64,000 nucleotides of DNA, taken from contig CM038705.1 in the NCBI GenBank assembly GCA_021613375.1, forward strand, positions 7,547,132 to 7,611,131, given 5' to 3'. The notes beneath the pieces were generated by a model that did no database searches, was not told the origin of the DNA, and saw nothing but the letters and a program-made list of their open reading frames with translations. This DNA comes from Megaleporinus macrocephalus (taxonomy: Eukaryota; Chordata; Actinopteri; Characiformes; Anostomidae). The translations under genes were made by a program, and so were the position numbers. Within the stretch, counting starts at the first letter, position 1. Every line of letters begins with the position of its first letter. Shown piece by piece: positions 14,601-23,752 of this stretch.

Positions 14601-15578
14601 CTTTTGGAAGTGCGGAAAGAAAAGAGGAGAAATAGTGATGCTGGACGACGTATCGCATGACAGAACACGTGCAGATTAACAGCAATGTATGTCCATGTCT
14701 TACCCACAGAGTTGATGGCCACCAGGATTCCTCGGTGCCACGTCTTGGTGCGTTTTTTACCCAGAATGCTCATGTTGATCTTCATGGCGTCCTGCTTGAG
14801 GGCCGGGTTCGGCTGGGTGGCCGAGTTTCCTGGGGCCGAGGACACGAACACTGCCGGGATGTTCATCATGGGTCCCCGGGACTGAGAGGGAGGGGCCACC
14901 ACTTTAGGCGGGACGATCGCGTTGGAGCCGGACGGGGCCGACTTGGTGACCGTCTGCATCAAGTTCTGCACTTGCTGTGAAGTTCTCTGAAGCGCCGCAG
15001 ATGCCTCCTTAAACTGAATGCGCAGCAGGCAGTAACACAGGAGAGAAGCTTCAGAGACAACAACCCCATACACACGAAACCATTAAAGTAGAAATCCTAA
15101 ATATAGTCTCTGTCCAAAGAGATACATGTCTCTCATGTTATGCCACGGGCAAGTGTGCTCACTAGGGCTGCACCTAACGATTAATCTGCTGATTATTTTT
15201 TTCGATTAGTCGATGAATCTAATTAAGCTAATTTTTTAGATTACATTATTTAGATCAGATAATAATCCTACTATAAAACACAACACTGTATGAACAGGGT
15301 TGCCCATGCTTACAACAGCTTGTGCTGCTTGTTAATGTTGGAGTGGAGCTGAAAATAGATTACACCACTGCCATCTAGTGGTCAGAGGGTTAAACAACAC
15401 AATGTCTGCCAGGAATCTGTGTATCGATACTGTGTTTTTGAGAATCGATACAGTATCACCAAACATATCCCAATATTCAATATTTTGATATAATGATTTA
15501 GATTACTACATTTGTGAATTGCATGAAAATGGCATGAAATAAAATTATAAAGTGATCCTAAACACATGTACACACACA

Positions 15579-15667
<89 letters not shown>

Positions 15668-18600
15668 AGTCTCTAATCCACAGAGACACTAACCCGCATG
15701 TCTATTTGTCATCCCTCGTTCCTCCCATAGGGTCCCATTAATTTTCAGCCGAACCCAAACAAACCTACAGCCCAAACCTACAGCCACCAACTGCCTGTAC
15801 TCACTATCAGTTCAAATCCCCAATGCCTAATCCACAGACATACCGACCCACACTCATCTATATGAAACCAAGACTCAAATGCCGATACCCACCTTTATTG
15901 GTCAACACCGGACAGCAAGCCAAAGCCCAAAAGCAATATGAGCAGAGAATAATATTGTTCTATGAACGTACCATATCAATAAAGAGAAAGGGAAAACTAT
16001 AGCAGCTTGTGATTGGACAGAAGTATTTAGATTGACCAATGATAAGCGATGACTACTGATAGAGGCTAGTTACAGTAAGAATGAGAAACAGGTCTAGGAA
16101 TATCAGGCAAAATACCAGTGAAAACCATAAACATCAATAACTACCATTACAAGCTTACAGTGATCTGACGCAAACTGGTCAGCGTGATTTAGGACACAGT
16201 ATGACTTACTGTGGAACAGAACTGCAGGCAACTCTGGGAGACAACTGGGTATATATGCACAAGCCACCTTGGCCAATATCTGTGACAATGACTGTCACAG
16301 ATACAGAAGAATCTGATCCAAGGTTGGTCCTGCACTGGGAATTCCAGAGCTGCTGTCTGGGAAGGCTGACCTTAGTGCATTTTTAAAGCTCACAGTAAAC
16401 TGGATATGGTTTAAGTAGGCCGAGAGAGGTTTGGGCTATTTATTTTCACAAACAGTTGCAGTCTATTAGCAACATTATCCTCGCCGCTATAGTCCAAGCC
16501 TCTGGGGTGAAGTGTAAAAATGGCCATACTTGTTCTTTCTTTAACGTGAGCCACAATCGCAGGTCCAGTTTCTATTCAAACAACCACGCCCAACCCTCGC
16601 ACGCTGTATCTATTCAACTCACTGTTTGCAGTAACCAGTTCATACGTACCTGGGACTCTTTGGCTGGTGTTACAACTTTCTTTGGTGGAACCACTGTGGG
16701 GCAGATCAGCGTAATTAGTTTTCATATTAAAATGTATATAAAACTGAACTCAAAGGACATAAACAGTCTTTCTAAGAGTGAGTCCTAACCACACAGGAAA
16801 CATTTAACGTTTAGCTGACCTTAACAAGCAACGTGTGGTCATTTTAGATATCTAGATGTACATGCAGACCTCAAATCCTTGAAAGCGTTAAGTACCACCA
16901 GCTGACCTAACACAGTTTAGCTAGCGTGAAGGTTAACCAAGTGAAGCACGGCCAGCGTCCACCTACCACAGCCCACGGCGATGACATCGTCGTCATCGTC
17001 GTCGTCGATCTCAATGACCTCAGAAGCACTGCCCTCGCCTCCGGTCTCGTCGTCAGAGCTGCTCTCCCGATACACCAGACCCATTTTGCTGTACAGTTCC
17101 TTCACCAGCGACTCGCACTGAACCACTGACCTGCAAAACACACACAGCACACGTGTCTCAAAAACAAAAATCAACCAATACTAACTACTGGTTTTAGCCA
17201 GCGATCTATAGGTTAACAATAATAATAATTATTATTATAATAAGTGTTGTTTATATAGCACGTGTCATACATTTACAATGCAAGTGCTGTACAAACATAG
17301 AGACAAACTAAAATTAAAACAGCAGATAAAAAGAAGAGAACATTAACGCAGCCTAACATATCTATTGGTCATGTGTCCCAAATGGTTGGCATATAAAAAA
17401 ACTATTTAATGGTGGAGGCGACCAGAGAAAATGTATGAAGGTGCGAGACGATTAATAGTAGGCCTGTAAGAAAATATCGAAATACTGAATATCACAATAA
17501 TCTGTTTAGTGATACTGTATTGATTGTCATAAACACAGTACCGTTTATAAACAGTTTACATGCAGACAGTGAATCTTTGTATTGTGTTTAAACCTCTGAG
17601 CACTAGACGGCAGTGTTGTAATGCATTTTCAGCTCCACTCCAACATTAACAAGCAGCACAAGGGCGCAATGCTATTGTAAGCACTGGACCTGTTCATACA
17701 GTGGTGTGTTTTAATAGTAGGATTTGAAAAATCCCAGTATATCACTTAGCTTCCAATACTGCGATACACTGAATTGTGACCACTATATCACAATAGGTAT
17801 CGTATCACCAGGTAACTTGCCAATACACCAATTAATAGACGAAAAAAAAAAAAACGTAACAGCCAGCCATAACAGCAATAATATACTTAAGTGGTGCTAA
17901 AACTGGTCTGACATGGTCGTTATAAATATAGCCAAGCTATCATCTCTTTAACTCTTCTTACCTTGGTTGTCTAACCATGATCTTGATCTTGATCATACAT
18001 TTTTGAACCAGCCAAAGAAAAGGTGATGTATCTACAAAGCCAGGTAGTTACCTTACTACCATTAGCGTATTGAGACACTGATCAATTCTCTCTTGCTTGT
18101 AAGGAACACCTGAACGTAACAAACCATGCATGACGTGTTCTGTGACTTCAAGTACGTTTTTAATGATAATTTGGCTTTCAGTTTTGAGTATTTTGGTCTC
18201 TACTGACTCTACAAAAGACAGGGGAGTCTGGTCTCCTTTGGCTGGACAAAACCACCCAAGTGTGTTGCAACGATTTCTGTATGATGCTAGTAGATATGAT
18301 CGCGACTGGCCTTTTATTTTGGCCCATTTGAAGTTGCAACAAATTTTTTTTCTGTGTTGCATCAAATTAACAATATGAATTTAGCATGTATCTTGATATT
18401 AAGCAGTTATACCAGACATATACCATCACATTTTAGTATTGTGACAACCCTAGGCTGTGCCCCAGTGCACAACCACATCTGTCCATCGTCTCCATCAGAG
18501 CTTCATGCTATACTGACAGGGAGCATCACACATAAAGGCCACTTGAAATATTAGAGGAAATAGTAACGTTCTGTCGTTTGTATGGTTTATTATTCAACAC

Positions 18601-18869
18601 CTACAGATCTAACATCTCAGCACTGCTGACTCGACTCACTCTGAAGCAGTGGAGCAGAGCGTATCCACAGTGGCCATGTCCTTTTCCCTCTGTTCCACCC
18701 AATCCTGCAGCTCGGCTAGTTGAGTTTTCCTCTGCTGGACAGCCTCGCTGCTGTCCACCTGCTCCTCAATCCATTGCCGCAGTTCGTCCAGGGAAACCCC
18801 CAACTCCTCCTCCAGCTCCGGACCCAATTCCATCTCCAGGCCCGACCCCAAACCTGCGTCCACCTCCAT
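415..18869 (-). CDS. setdb1: SETDB1 histone H3K9 methyltransferase, 5' part (14 coding exons; C-terminus outside window)
   Basis: SETDB1 methylates histone H3 lysine 9 in the nucleus and silences genes and retroelements, working with ATF7IP and KRAB-zinc-finger/TRIM28 systems (family knowledge). Joined exons: 18869-18640, 17130-16967, 16693-16650, 15013-14704, 14600-14378, 12808-12735, 12439-12249, 9921-9792, 9177-9042, 6659-6549, 3499-3211, 2156-1804, 828-712, 584-415. All junctions are GT-AG and phases agree, giving about 847 residues. Order: N-terminal coiled coil (about 20-65), a VIEI plus poly-Asp SUMO-interacting-like motif (about 115-125), triple Tudor (about 235-445), a Pro-rich linker, MBD (about 570-680), Cys-rich pre-SET (about 690-790) and the start of SET (CIYAG). 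The bifurcated SET domain is expected off the left edge. Introns are full of transposon relics. Fish can carry a and b paralogues, and I cannot tell which this is. Confidence 0.97.
712..828 (-). CDS. setdb1: setdb1 exon, pre-SET cysteines
   Basis: Encodes [19 protein letters not shown] and [13 protein letters not shown], with zinc-binding Cys residues. Acceptor GCGCAG, donor GG|GTTGGT. Confidence 0.97.
1235..1424. repeat. 15-bp minisatellite, about 12.5 units
   Basis: Perfect head-to-tail copies of GGCCTGGACTCCATG in the setdb1 intron 829-1803. The unit length is a multiple of three, so long apparent ORFs arise on both strands; none shows other signs of coding. Confidence 0.98.
1804..2156 (-). 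CDS. setdb1: setdb1 exon, MBD core and pre-SET start
   Basis: Encodes [20 protein letters not shown] (MBD), [20 protein letters not shown] and [14 protein letters not shown], where the pre-SET zinc cysteines begin. Acceptor CTCCTAG|ATG, donor AA|GTTAGT. It is separated from the previous exon by an intron that is almost wholly a purine/pyrimidine tract. Confidence 0.98.
2160..3190. repeat. Kilobase-long homopurine (GAAA-rich) tract filling a setdb1 intron
   Basis: Almost the whole intron between setdb1 exons 3211 and 2156 is A/G on the plus strand (C/T in the transcript), with AAAG/AGAA motifs and several local duplications. Large Phe/Ser/Leu-rich ORFs on the minus strand are composition artefacts. 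Confidence 0.97.
3211..3499 (-). CDS. setdb1: setdb1 exon, pre-MBD and MBD start
   Basis: Encodes [20 protein letters not shown] and [20 protein letters not shown], the conserved block entering the methyl-CpG-binding-like domain. Acceptor CTCTCAG, donor AAG|GTCAGT. Confidence 0.97.
3628..4525 (-). mobile_element. Tc1-like transposon remnant
   Basis: The minus strand encodes a degraded Tc1/mariner DDE transposase C-terminus with [12 protein letters not shown] at about 3850-3880 and the terminal [12 protein letters not shown]. The terminal inverted repeats are missing. It is a related copy of the element at 55475-56625, in opposite orientation, and lies in a setdb1 intron. Confidence 0.85.
3649..3906 (-). 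pseudogene. Tc1-like transposase C-terminal fragment
   Basis: An 85-codon open stretch with the [12 protein letters not shown] block, which carries the last catalytic acidic region of Tc1/mariner transposases. The upstream HTH and first Asp are broken by stops and frameshifts. Not functional. Confidence 0.8.
4970..5549 (+). mobile_element. Nonautonomous hAT-like element, copy 1
   Basis: Begins TAGAGATGGAAGGATCGATC and ends at ATCTCTA. It shares a conserved interior (CCCTGCAATTCCTATCTGAA, then CCACTAGG) with copies at 5674, 8108, 25000, 30710, 57713 and 61646. The right end is degraded and no target duplication is visible. No transposase ORF. Confidence 0.7.
5674..6291 (+). mobile_element. 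Nonautonomous hAT-like element, copy 2, with 8-bp target duplication
   Basis: Bounded by a perfect 8-bp direct repeat GTGGAAAC at 5666-5673 and 6292-6299, which is the hallmark of hAT insertion. The left end is TATGGAAAGATCGATC and the right end GGTCCATCTCTA. It lies 124 bp from copy 1. No coding capacity. Confidence 0.85.
6549..6659 (-). CDS. setdb1: setdb1 linker exon
   Basis: Codes [20 protein letters not shown] and [17 protein letters not shown]. Acceptor TTTGTAG, donor CAG|GTTAGC; phase 2 at both ends matches the flanking exons. Confidence 0.85.
7193..7789. mobile_element. Nonautonomous DNA transposon with terminal inverted repeats, about 0.6 kb
   Basis: Inverted ends GGTGTGTCTCAAAACCTAGT and CACTAGGTTTTGAGACACCT. 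Related copies lie at 31919-32357 (5' truncated) and 51986-53378 (interrupted). It contains no ORF. Located in the setdb1 intron 6660-9041. Confidence 0.85.
8108..8375 (+). mobile_element. hAT-like nonautonomous element, truncated copy
   Basis: Matches the left 270 bp of the TAGAGATGGA family, including the CCACTAGGTGG interior. The right end is replaced by AT-rich DNA. Confidence 0.7.
9042..9177 (-). CDS. setdb1: setdb1 Pro-rich linker exon after a (TG)n acceptor
   Basis: Codes [18 protein letters not shown] followed by a Pro/Met-rich stretch ending IRTE; donor GA|GTGAGT. The acceptor is unusual: the sense strand upstream is an uninterrupted (TG)n tract running directly into TAG. Phase fits both neighbours. 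Confidence 0.9.
9181..9240. repeat. (CA)n microsatellite abutting a setdb1 splice acceptor
   Basis: A perfect (CA)30 on the plus strand. In the setdb1 transcript it is (UG)n directly before the acceptor TAG of the exon starting at 9177. Confidence 0.98.
9378..9631. mobile_element. Small MITE with inverted ends (copy 1)
   Basis: Left end TATCATCGCTGTCCAATGAA and right end TTGAACAGCGACGATA are inverted repeats. The interior resembles 27447-27692 and a decayed relative near 51400-51752. Confidence 0.7.
9792..9921 (-). CDS. setdb1: setdb1 exon, end of triple Tudor
   Basis: Starts [20 protein letters not shown], the conserved close of Tudor 3, then a basic linker ending RPRPNM. Acceptor TACAG, donor ATGG|GTAACT. 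Confidence 0.96.
10279..11522 (-). mobile_element. Tc1-like transposon, nearly full length, inactive
   Basis: Inverted termini begin CAGGGGTTGGACAATGAAAC and end with the complement TTTCATTGTCCAATCC, inserted at TA. The minus strand carries a broken transposase with a recognisable DDE core. The right end is followed by a long (TA)n tract. Lies in the setdb1 intron 9922-12248. Confidence 0.93.
10331..11094 (-). pseudogene. Tc1-like transposase pseudogene
   Basis: Overlapping minus-strand frames carry the usual Tc1 blocks in order: [12 protein letters not shown], then [17 protein letters not shown] and [11 protein letters not shown], ending [12 protein letters not shown]. Frame changes between blocks and internal stops show that it is inactive. 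The last open part spans 10331-10519 and the catalytic core 10453-10866. Confidence 0.9.
11523..11664. repeat. (TA)n/(CA)n compound microsatellite
   Basis: About 85 bp of TA dinucleotides, then mixed CATA, then (CA)n. It generates Tyr-Ile and Thr-His repeat ORFs that are artefacts. Confidence 0.97.
12249..12439 (-). CDS. setdb1: setdb1 exon, Tudor 3
   Basis: Encodes [18 protein letters not shown] and [20 protein letters not shown], the third Tudor domain. It ends at LFL with donor TTG|GTTAGT. Confidence 0.97.
12735..12808 (-). CDS. setdb1: setdb1 exon, Tudor 2 end
   Basis: A 74-nt exon coding [20 protein letters not shown] and PVCRP, typical of SETDB1. Acceptor CTTTCAG, donor CCAC|GTAAGA. 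Confidence 0.96.
12905..13432. mobile_element. MITE with long inverted terminal repeats
   Basis: Left arm CAACAGGCCCAAAAGTATGT and right arm ACATACTTTTGGGCTTGTTG are inverted; the similarity extends roughly 75 bp through AATTACTGAG and GCTAACAGGTCT. There is no ORF inside. It sits in the setdb1 intron 12809-14377. Confidence 0.85.
13748..14265. mobile_element. hAT-type MITE (TAGGGGTGGGCGATAT family), copy 1
   Basis: Left terminus TAGGGGTGGGCGATATGGCC. The interior matches copies at 26760-27271 (opposite orientation) and 27755-28252. The right end is decayed, so its limit is approximate. Confidence 0.8.
14378..14600 (-). CDS. setdb1: setdb1 exon, Tudor 1-2
   Basis: Encodes [20 protein letters not shown] and [20 protein letters not shown], near-identical to SETDB1 Tudor sequence as I know it. 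Donor ATGAG|GTGAGG. Confidence 0.97.
14704..15013 (-). CDS. setdb1: setdb1 exon leading into Tudor 1
   Basis: Codes for a Gln/Ser/Pro-rich stretch followed by [20 protein letters not shown], the diagnostic start of the SETDB1 first Tudor domain. Acceptor GCATTCAG|TTTAAG, donor GTGG|GTAAGA. Confidence 0.95.
15164..15500. mobile_element. Composite hAT-type MITE relic
   Basis: Left end TAGGGCTGCACCTAACGATT (a hAT-like terminus) runs into the interior and right part of the family seen at 17459, 35832 and 48670, including CTGCCATCTAGTGG. Probably a rearranged or nested copy. Confidence 0.6.
15583..15662. repeat. (TA)n microsatellite
   Basis: About 80 bp of perfect TA dinucleotides in the setdb1 intron 15014-16649. 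Confidence 0.98.
15663..16649. other. setdb1 intron without recognised features
   Basis: Unique-looking DNA. The only structure seen is an 11-bp-arm hairpin, TATCTGTGACA and TGTCACAGATA, near 16280-16305. Confidence 0.4.
16650..16693 (-). CDS. setdb1: setdb1 44-nt microexon
   Basis: Acceptor CCCCACAG, donor CAG|GTACGT. It codes for about 15 residues ([15 protein letters not shown]) and preserves phase between the acidic exon and the Tudor-1 exon. It has no domain of its own and was placed by phase and splice sites. Confidence 0.8.
16967..17130 (-). CDS. setdb1: setdb1 exon with SUMO-interacting-like acidic motif
   Basis: It reads [18 protein letters not shown], then a Ser/Asp/Glu-rich stretch and VIEI followed by seven aspartates. 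The position matches the hydrophobic-acidic SUMO-interacting motif of human SETDB1. The aspartates are coded by a GAC/GAT run that is prone to slippage. Donor G|GTAGGT. Confidence 0.92.
17459..17830. mobile_element. hAT-type MITE with perfect 8-bp target duplication (CTCF-motif family, copy A)
   Basis: Flanked by ATTAATAG at 17451-17458 and 17831-17838. Same family as 35832-36223 and 48670-49059. It contains a decayed motif GCACTAGACGGCAG at 17600-17613. Confidence 0.9.
18048..18365 (-). other. Unassigned exon-like ORF inside a setdb1 intron
   Basis: A 105-codon minus-strand ORF ending [19 protein letters not shown], directly followed by a good donor (AAG|GTAACT at 18052/18051), with a candidate acceptor TTTTGTCCAG at about 18242. 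If spliced between the flanking setdb1 exons it would break their frame, so it is not an ordinary setdb1 exon. No domain recognised. It could be a decayed transposon or retrocopy fragment, or chance. Confidence 0.25.
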
Positions 18870-18873
18870 GACT
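18640..18873 (-). CDS. setdb1: setdb1 first coding exon (start codon, coiled coil)
   Basis: The acceptor is TTTGTCCCAG followed by AGTC and the ATG at 18869; the donor is GA|GTGAGT. It encodes about 76 residues beginning MEVDAGL, with the run [14 protein letters not shown] matching the SETDB1 N-terminal coiled coil. An in-frame ATG lies further upstream, but only on the intron side of the acceptor, so the MEVD start is preferred. Confidence 0.93.
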
Positions 18874-19991
18874 CTGGGACAAAACGAGAAGGACGAAGAG
18901 TTTACTGGTTTGGTTGCATATAACAAAGATAGACCCACAGATACGGTGGACCCAAAAGGTCTTCAGACACTTTTATCATTGGAATACTTGATGAAGTTCT
19001 TGGCTCTAAAAATGTTACTGTTTGTTTTAGAGTCTAGTATCAAACTTGTTTATGGGAAGAAAGCCTGGACTAGAAGTCCAACCAGACTGCACCAAAGATA
19101 CTGTAAAGCATCTAAAAGCATATGATGCTGAGCTTCTTACAGCGGTGTTGGTGAGCTTGCGTTCACTCCAACTTGTACAGAGGGATGCAAAGAAACTGCT
19201 CAAACCATAACCCATAAGTCAACAATATTAAAACAATGCTTTGACATAAAGGATGCTTTGGCCTGTTTATGAAGAAGTGGTTTGACGTATCGTATTTCCC
19301 CAACACAATGAATTTAGTACATTTCATGTCCACATACATTTTGAGGCCACATGACAAAGACAGAAACACAGGTGGCGAAATAACCCATTTTCTAATGATA
19401 TATGAAAATAATTTGGGGTATTAAGTGTGTTAATATATCTGCATATATCACATAATGGCTTGGTACTAGAAAATACAGGTTTTATTCCATAACAGCATAT
19501 GCTTTGGCCAAAACTGGCGATCTTAACAGTGCAGCTCAGCTGTAAACAACACAAATATAAACAGACACAGACAGACAGACAGAAAGAAAGAACTTGGCGC
19601 CATGCGCTCATCACAACACGCTACCCACCACAAAACCAGCCCAAATCAGGTCTGATCGTAACTGATTCCGCTGTTCATTAAAACGAGGCATACGTTACAG
19701 ATGACAATAACAAACCGCCCTTTAAATGATATCAACAAACATTAAACAGAGTAGCGCTGCTAGCCGCCACGGCTAACGTGAACACAAGTGTGCAGCCTCG
19801 TTTCCCCCATACACATTAACTGTACGTGAATTTCTGCTCTTATATTAACCCGCCTGCACGGAATAAGCCGAATAGTGACTCAAACCCAACACATTAATGG
19901 AAAACCACGTTTTTAATCAATACGTTAATCGGCGTTTAACAGAATCAGGCTAACGCTGTTGCTGGGCAGCTTAGCTTAGCCGTTAGCTTAC

Positions 19992-20150
19992 CAACAAAGC
20001 CCGACCTCCACAGCTCCGTAGCGAATTGCTCTGTTTCTAAGCGCTTCACTCACATCAACGTATTTATTTAGAAGTATTACATAAAACAACGTTGGTTATA
20101 TATAAAAGCCATTGGAGACTAAACTAGACAGACAGTAGGCCAGGTTTAGT
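19992..20150 (-). other. setdb1: Probable setdb1 noncoding first exon
   Basis: The minus strand has a strong donor TTTGTTG|GTAAGC at 19992/19991, upstream of the first coding exon acceptor at 18873 and just inside a promoter-like region. The 5' end is not defined by sequence, so the start of transcription is a guess. Confidence 0.5.
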
Positions 20151-20154
20151 CTCG

Positions 20155-20405
20155 TTAACCCGGTCACTCTGCAGTGTCTCGGGGGAAGCTGAGGAAGTTT
20201 GCGGTTTCTGGCCAATCAGAGCGCAGGTATGCAGTGATTGACATGTGAAGCTATGACACGTCCCGCCCACCATCCCATGCAAATGTGAAATAAAGCGCGC
20301 CTGAGTTCTGGAAGCTTGAGGGAGGGTCTTCTTCCTCCTGACCAATCAGCGCGCCGGGACGATGTGATTGACATATAACGAACTCGTCTACGGTCGAAGC
20401 ACTCT
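20155..20405 (-). promoter_or_regulatory. Probable setdb1 promoter region
   Basis: A GC-richer island with CpGs and CCAAT boxes (GGCCAATCAGAGCG near 20210, ACCAATCAGCGCGC near 20341) in otherwise AT-rich DNA, directly upstream of the inferred first exon. No TATA box is obvious, which fits a housekeeping gene. Confidence 0.5.
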
Positions 20406-20454
20406 AGGTAGGTCTGCTCTAAGAGGGTGAAATAAGTAGCTAGAACACAGATGT

Positions 20455-23050
20455 TGGAGAACCATTTTATTTAGAAGTTTGAGAACCTAAATTTTGACAA
20501 AGATAAGATTGAAAATATTAAAAAACACGAGAAAACGTAAATGAGGGTGGCGTCATAGAAAAGAAAACATTAAGAAGTAAAATAAAATCATGACAAACAC
20601 TAAAGCAAGGGCAGATGGACGCCGTCAATCTAAGGAAATTCACTAGGTTGCAGTATGCAATATCACCACTAGGAGTCTGAGCTAATTTGCTTACATCACA
20701 ATTATTTACTGATTAAGAAAGTTTGAAAACAAATCAAAGTGTCCCTTTAACTTTTTTAACCGCTCAATTAAAACAGTATACTGCACCTTTAATATATGCA
20801 AATGATCTCTGTTTGGATTGGCTGATCTGCATTGTGATTGATTCAAAAAGCAGTCTGAGCTGAAACATTCTTTACAAATTCACAGTGAGTGGGTGGGGCT
20901 AAACCCAGCTGTACACCTAATATGTGAACATACGTCACTATGTTTTTTTTAATGACATCACAACAATAGGTTCATTTTTTTTAAAAGCAGACGTCTGGTT
21001 CCTATCACCACCACTGTGAGAGAACCTGACCTGGTATCGTTTTCCAGAACAGACCATGTAGTTCAAACCATAATATGGGAACAAACCATAATATGGGAAC
21101 ATATGTCACTATGTTTTTTTTTAATGACATCACAAAAATATGTGGATTTTTAAAAAAAGCAGACGTCTGGTTCCTATCACCACCACTGTGAGAGAACCTG
21201 ACCTGGTATCGTTTTCCAGAACGGACCATGTAGTTCAAACCATTCTGAGCTAATTTGTTTACGTCACAATTATTTACTGATTAAGAAAGTTTGAAAACAA
21301 ATCAAAGTGTCCCTTTAACTTTTTTAACCGCTCAATTAAAACAGTATACTGCACTTTTAATATATGCAAATTATCTCTGTTTGGATTGGCTGACCTGCAT
21401 TGTGATTGATTTAAAAAGCAGTCTGAGCTGAAACATTATTTTTAAATTCACAGTGAGTGGGTGGGGCTAAACCCAGCTGTACACCTAATATGGGAACATA
21501 TGTCACTATGTTTTTTTTTTTTTTATGACATCACAAAAATAGGTGGATTTTTAAAAAAAGCAGACGTCTGGTTCTTATCACCACCACTGTGAGAGAACTT
21601 GACCTTGCAAGTTTTTCCAGAACGAAAAAAGTTTTTCGTTATTAAGAAAGTTTGGAAACAAATCAAAGTTTGAGAACCTAAATTTTGACAAAGACAAGAT
21701 TGAAAATATTAAAAAACACGAGAAAAAGTAAATGAGGTTGGCGTCATAGAAAAGAAAACATTAAGAAGTAAAATAAAATCATGACAAGGGCAGTCAATTT
21801 AAGGAAGATCACTAGGTTGCAATATGCAATCTCACCACTAGAGGTTACATACTGCTCCTTTAAACAGTGATGCTGTGTTCCATAGAATAGAAAACTGTAT
21901 ATACATGTATGTAGTTGAATAAGTTCAATATGTAGAACTGACACACCGTTAACCTCAAACACTTTAATCTCTCCTTTAATCCAGCAAATCCTGTAAAACA
22001 GGGCGTTAAAACTCACTGACTCGTATTTACGGCCCCCAAAATGTACATACACAGTCGAGCCACATTATTAAGACCACTGACTATCAGTGGGTGGCAGCGT
22101 TATGGCCTGGGGAATGTTTTGGTGGCATTCTCTGGCCCCATTCATCCATGTGGAAGACCCTCTCACCCGATTTGGGTCTGAATCCATCCTTGCAGATCAT
22201 GTACACCATACATGCTGATTGTCTTCTCTGGGGCGGATGGGATCTTCCAGCAAGACAATGAGACACGTCACACAACTAGAAATCAAAGTGTCCCTTTAAC
22301 TTTTTAAATGCTGAACAAATGCAGTATACTGCACCTTTAATATATGTAAATGATCTCTGTTTGGATTGGCTGTCCTGCATTGTGATAGATTCAAAAAGCA
22401 GTTTAAGCTTAAACATTCTTTATGACTTCACAGTGAGTGGGCGGGGCTAAACCCAGCTGTACACCTAATATGTAAACATATGTCACTATGTTTTTTAATG
22501 ACATCACAAAAATAGGTGGATTTTTAAAAAAAAAGCAGACGTCTGGTTCCTATCACCACCACTGTGAATGAACCTGACCTGGCAAGTTTCTCCAGAATGG
22601 AGCATGTAGTCCAAACCATTCTGAGCTAATTAGTTTACATCACAATTATTTATTTATTAAGAAAGTTTGAAAACAAATCAAAGTGTCCCTTTAACTTTTT
22701 AAACACTGAATAAATGCAGTATACTGCACCTTTAATATATGCAAATGATCTCTGTTTGGATTGGCTGCCCTGCATTGTGATAGATTCATAGAGCAGTCTG
22801 AGCTGAAACATTCTTTATAACTTCACACAGAGTGATATGTGAACATATGTCACTATGTTTTTTTAAATGACATCACAACAATAGGTGGCATTTTTACAAA
22901 AGCAGACGTCTGGTTCCTATCACCACCACTGTGAGCGAACCTGACCTGGCAAGGTTCTCCAGAACGGAGCATGTAATCCAAACCACTCTTTGTGACTTTG
23001 TTTACGTCACACTTCTTTACTTTTCAAGAAAGTTTGAAAACAATTCATAC
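20455..23050. repeat. Degenerate tandem array between setdb1 and znf687
   Basis: Four to five diverged copies of a block of roughly 330-570 bp. Each includes CAAAGTGTCCCTTTAACTTT, TGATCTCTGTTTGGATTGGC, GGGGCTAAACCCAGCTGTAC and AGCAGACGTCTGGTTCCTAT. A second unit at 20475-20640 recurs at 21666-21800, indicating a larger duplication. No ORF spans it. It contains a foreign insert at about 22040-22280. Confidence 0.9.
22040..22280. mobile_element. Unclassified transposon-like fragment
   Basis: Begins near CAGTCGAGCCACATTATTAA and ends at CAAGACAATGAGACACGTCA, interrupting the tandem array. Short broken frames only. It resembles decayed transposase-coding DNA, but I cannot assign a family. Confidence 0.35.
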
Positions 23051-23279
23051 TTGCCCTTTAACAGTGCTACAAACGCATTTTTCCACGATATGGGCCCTTT
23101 AACGTGAACACAACAGGTGAGCAAATGGTAACTATGGCACACGGTCCTACATATCTCGCCTACAACGCAACACTTCTGAAGCAAGGCAAGCAAAAAAGGT
23201 CACGATAAGCCAAAAAGAATGATTTTATCTCCTGCAACTGTTAGTTTTGGGTCAATATTGAGGTAGAAAACCTGCTTCA

Positions 23280-23352
23280 ACTTCCTAGCTAGAGATGACG
23301 CGGCTGTTATGCGCCGCCCTGGCAGAGGCCAGGAACAGTCAGCAGCGAGCAG
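23280..23352 (+). other. znf687: Probable znf687 noncoding first exon
   Basis: A CpG-rich stretch ending CAGCGAGCAG|GTAACC at 23352/23353, with a GC-rich neighbourhood to 23560, in the right place and orientation for the 5' exon that splices to 28360. Its 5' limit is unknown. Confidence 0.45.
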
Positions 23353-23752
23353 GTAACCTCAAACTAAACTTAAAATCCCACTTTTAGCTCTGAAACCCAG
23401 CGGGAAATACGCTTCTGCGTACTTTATTAAGAAGTACGATTAAATAGGGGGGATTAAAACCGCCCGTGTTGCAACGGTTCGCCGTCCGGCTCGCTTGAAC
23501 TTCACCGTAACGGCTTATGTTATGCTTACTAAGCTAACAGGCTAGCCGCGCTAGTAGTTATGGCTACGGCGTTAGCGTAAAGTTACACGATTTAGCTCCT
23601 TTTTAATAACATACGTTTGCTAAAGATAGGTTGTCGGAGTGTCTTCCAGTAGTTTGGGTGGGTGGTAGATGAAAAACGTTGCAAGGGAGGTCAGTTTTTG
23701 AACTTTAAACTAGTAGTGGCTAACTGGCTATCAGTGTTGAAGCTGCTTATTA

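Noticed and set aside
16275..16305. 11-bp-arm hairpin as a regulatory RNA or terminator
   Set aside because: Too short and isolated in a vertebrate intron; expected by chance at this scale.
22084..22275. 63-codon minus-strand ORF as a gene
   Set aside because: Short, no domain, inside a transposon-like insert in the tandem array.
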